From: Actinobacteria bacterium UBA5976
GTDB lineage: Bacteria > Actinomycetota > Actinomycetes > S36-B12 > UBA5976
Assembly: GCA_002430405.1 (NCBI GenBank)
Contig: DJBM01000075.1
Coordinates: 1,502-8,064 of the forward strand
Direction: 5' to 3'
Length of the DNA: 6,563 bases
The position numbers and the translations under genes are program-made. Below are positions 4,850-6,563 of this stretch, piece by piece. Numbering within the stretch: position 1 is the stretch's first letter; every line of letters starts with the position of its first letter. Below the pieces are notes generated by a model that saw nothing but the letters and a program-made list of their open reading frames with translations, ran no database searches and was not told the origin of the DNA.

Positions 4850-6358
4850 GTGGCCAAAGATCAAAATTCCTCCGACTTGGAAGTAGAAGACTTACCTGAG
4901 CAGATGCGGGTACGCCTTGAGAAAAGGGCGGCGATTTTAAGCAGTGGCGCCGATGCCTATCCAGTTCGAGTTCCAGTTACAACCACAATTGCGGCGGTTC
5001 GAACCAAGTATGCCCACTTAATTTCGGAGCAAGAAAGTGGCGATTCTGTCGGCATCGCAGGGCGCGTTATGTTCCTGCGTAATACTGGCAAATTGTGTTT
5101 TGCTCAGCTCCAAGCTGGAACAGGTGAAACGATCCAAGCGATGTTGTCTTTTGATCGAATCGGCGAAACACAATTGGATTCCTGGAAGTCGCTAGTTGAT
5201 ATTGGTGATCTAGTAGCCGTGGTTGGCGAAGTGATAAGTAGTAAGCGTGGCGAACTATCCGTTATGGCCGATAGTTGGCACATGGCAGCTAAGGCACTTC
5301 GTCCACTACCGAATCCGCACACACCACTTAGTGAAGAAACTCGAGTACGTCAGCGCTACGCAGATTTAATTATGCGTGAGACCGCTCGCACTGTGGCGCG
5401 ATTACGACCAGCCACAATGACCAGTTTGCGCGCAAGTTTTGCTAAGCGCGATTACCTAGAAGTTGAAACTCCTATGTTGCAAACCATGCATGGTGGAGCG
5501 GCGGCTCGACCATTTGTAACTTCGTCAAATGCTTTTGATATGCAATTGTTTTTGCGGATTGCGCCAGAATTATTTTTAAAACGTTGTGTGGTTGGTGGTA
5601 TTGAACGCGTATTTGAAATTAATCGTAACTTTAGAAATGAAGGTGCAGACTCCACTCATTCACCTGAATTTGCAATGCTGGAGTTTTACCAGGCTTATGC
5701 CGATTACCACGACATGGCGACTTTAACTCGAGAGTTAATTCAGGAAGCCGCCTTAGCAGTACATGGAACTTTGAATTTTGATTTAGTTGATGGTGGAACT
5801 CGTGACTTATCTGGTGAGTGGGATCAGATTTCGGTTTACCCATCGGTGAGCAAAGCGATCGGACAAGAAATATCACCCGAAACGCCAATTGAAATTTTGC
5901 GTAAATTGTGTGTGACTGCTGGCATAACTCATGATCCAAAAGCTATTCATGGAAAACTAGTTGAAGAACTACTAGAGCATTACGTAGTTGGAAATCTAAA
6001 GCGACCAACGTTTGTAATGGATTATCCGGTTGATACCTCACCACTTGTGCGAGAGAACAGATCAACTAAAGGCACAGCCGAAAAGTGGGATCTCTATATT
6101 GAGGGCTACGAGGCAGGCACTGGGTATTCCGAGCTCGTCGATCCAGTGATCCAACGTGAGCGTTTAATTGAGCAGTCATCATTAAAAGCTGGCGGCGATG
6201 CTGAGGCAATGCAATTAGATGAAGATTTTTTGCGGGCTTTGGAATACGGAATGCCACCAAGTGGTGGAGTTGGTATGGGAATTGACCGCTTGCTGATGAC
6301 TCTGACAGGTTTGAACATTCGCGAAACGATTTTATTCCCACTTGTTAAGCCGGAATAG
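4850..6358 (+). CDS. lysS: Lysyl-tRNA synthetase, class II
   Basis: LysRS attaches lysine to tRNA-Lys via lysyl-adenylate in the cytosol. The 502-residue length is normal for the bacterial class IIb enzyme. The N-terminal anticodon-binding OB fold spans about residues 66-150 (GIAGRVMFLRNTGKL begins at 68). The catalytic domain starts near VRQRYADLI. Motif 1 ends in YLEVETPML (202-210), motif 2 is FEINRNFRNEGADSTHSPEF (255-274) with ATP-binding Arg262, and motif 3 is GVGMGIDRLLM (473-483) with Arg480. EGYEAGTGYSELVDP (418-432) contributes to lysine recognition; Thr replaces the Asn of E. coli LysS there, which fits other actinobacterial enzymes I recall. The GTG start gives a typical MAKDQ N-terminus and the next Met (19) is deep in the conserved leader helix. 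It may have its own leaderless promoter. Confidence 0.97.
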   Translation: MAKDQNSSDLEVEDLPEQMRVRLEKRAAILSSGADAYPVRVPVTTTIAAVRTKYAHLISEQESGDSVGIAGRVMFLRNTGKLCFAQLQAGTGETIQAMLSFDRIGETQLDSWKSLVDIGDLVAVVGEVISSKRGELSVMADSWHMAAKALRPLPNPHTPLSEETRVRQRYADLIMRETARTVARLRPATMTSLRASFAKRDYLEVETPMLQTMHGGAAARPFVTSSNAFDMQLFLRIAPELFLKRCVVGGIERVFEINRNFRNEGADSTHSPEFAMLEFYQAYADYHDMATLTRELIQEAALAVHGTLNFDLVDGGTRDLSGEWDQISVYPSVSKAIGQEISPETPIEILRKLCVTAGITHDPKAIHGKLVEELLEHYVVGNLKRPTFVMDYPVDTSPLVRENRSTKGTAEKWDLYIEGYEAGTGYSELVDPVIQRERLIEQSSLKAGGDAEAMQLDEDFLRALEYGMPPSGGVGMGIDRLLMTLTGLNIRETILFPLVKPE

Positions 6359-6360
6359 CA

Positions 6361-6563
6361 ATGTCAATTACCGTGCGCCCAGCACGCACTTCAGACGTGC
6401 TGGCTATCAGAGACTTAGTTGAGAACTACGCGGGTGACGGCCCGAGGTTACTGAGGAAAAACACCGTAACGCTTTACGAGGACGTGCAAGAATTTTTTGT
6501 TGCCGAACTAGATGGTGTGATTGTTGGGTGTGGCGCCCTACATGTTTTTTGGCACGATCTTGG
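6361..6563 (+). CDS. GNAT-family amino-acid N-acetyltransferase, 5' part only (partial)
   Basis: The frame opens at an ATG 2 nt after the lysS stop and runs 67 codons to the window edge. It begins ITVRPARTSDVLAIRDLV, the usual first strand and helix of the GNAT acetyl-CoA fold, then has RLLRKNTVTLYEDVQEFFVA (30-48 region) and VGCGALHVFW. This LRK-x-x-V-T-LYEDVQEF pattern is characteristic of the short actinobacterial N-acetylglutamate synthases (Rv2747 type, sometimes called argA), which acetylate glutamate or glutamine to begin arginine synthesis. The acetyl-CoA pyrophosphate-binding loop lies beyond the edge. Family membership is clear; the precise substrate is inferred from resemblance. 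The near-zero spacing indicates co-translation with lysS. Confidence 0.8.
   Translation, partial: MSITVRPARTSDVLAIRDLVENYAGDGPRLLRKNTVTLYEDVQEFFVAELDGVIVGCGALHVFWHDL

Noticed and set aside
5631..5939. Open frame on the minus strand inside lysS
   Set aside because: It is entirely antisense to conserved LysRS sequence, starting at motif 2, and its translation is low-complexity with no family resemblance.
6101..6145. LysRS lysine-site Asn replaced by Thr (GTGYSEL rather than GNGFSEL)
   Set aside because: Actinobacterial LysRS proteins I recall have Thr at this place (GTAYSEL/ATGYSEL type), so it is a lineage feature, not a sign of altered specificity.
1..6563. tRNA, rRNA, CRISPR array, insertion sequence, attachment site or phage gene
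   Set aside because: No cloverleaf-like run, spaced repeat array, transposase motif or terminal inverted repeat was seen by eye. All genes are compact chromosomal ones.

Overview
The window reads as a chromosomal housekeeping segment from a low-GC, compact actinobacterium. The gene order Rossmann/DUF2520 protein - panC - coaX - lysS - N-acetyltransferase resembles the panC-panD-coaX-(x)-lysS-lsr2-clpC neighbourhood of Mycobacterium. The LysRS C-terminus (EGYEAGTGYSELVDP, then GGDAEAMQLDEDFLRALEYG) is of the actinobacterial kind. The moderate base composition, frequent TTA/AAA/AAT codons and very short gaps or overlaps between genes suggest a streamlined freshwater lineage such as Nanopelagicales (acI). 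That placement is inferred from sequence character, not from a search.

Layout: (1) 1-111, minus strand: the first 37 codons of a membrane-anchored protein, probably a metallophosphoesterase, running off the left edge. (2) 112-189: a divergent promoter region with a plausible sigma70-type promoter and a strong Shine-Dalgarno for the next gene. (3) 190-1107, plus: an unrecognised 305-residue acidic protein, mostly low-complexity, with a C-terminal coiled coil. (4) 1104-2237, minus: a stand-alone homologue of complex I subunit NuoD, whose stop overlaps the stop of the previous gene by 4 bp. (5) 2238-2302: a second divergent promoter region with three near-identical 9-mers and a leaderless-type promoter. 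(6) 2303-6563, plus: a tight five-gene run of DUF2520/Rossmann protein, panC (4-bp ATGA overlap), coaX (7-nt gap), lysS (18-nt gap) and a truncated GNAT-family amino-acid N-acetyltransferase (2-nt gap).

The plus-strand run couples pantothenate synthesis (PanC) to its first phosphorylation toward CoA (CoaX), followed by lysine-tRNA charging and probably the first step of arginine synthesis. panD, which sits between panC and coaX in Mycobacterium, is absent here. No RNA gene, CRISPR array, insertion sequence, origin or convincing intrinsic terminator was seen, and there is no gene-free stretch longer than 300 bases.

I see no new multi-gene system. The items most worth a second look are the orphan NuoD-like protein with altered quinone-site positions, the uncharacterised coiled-coil protein convergent with it, and the repeat-bearing divergent promoter at 2250-2296.
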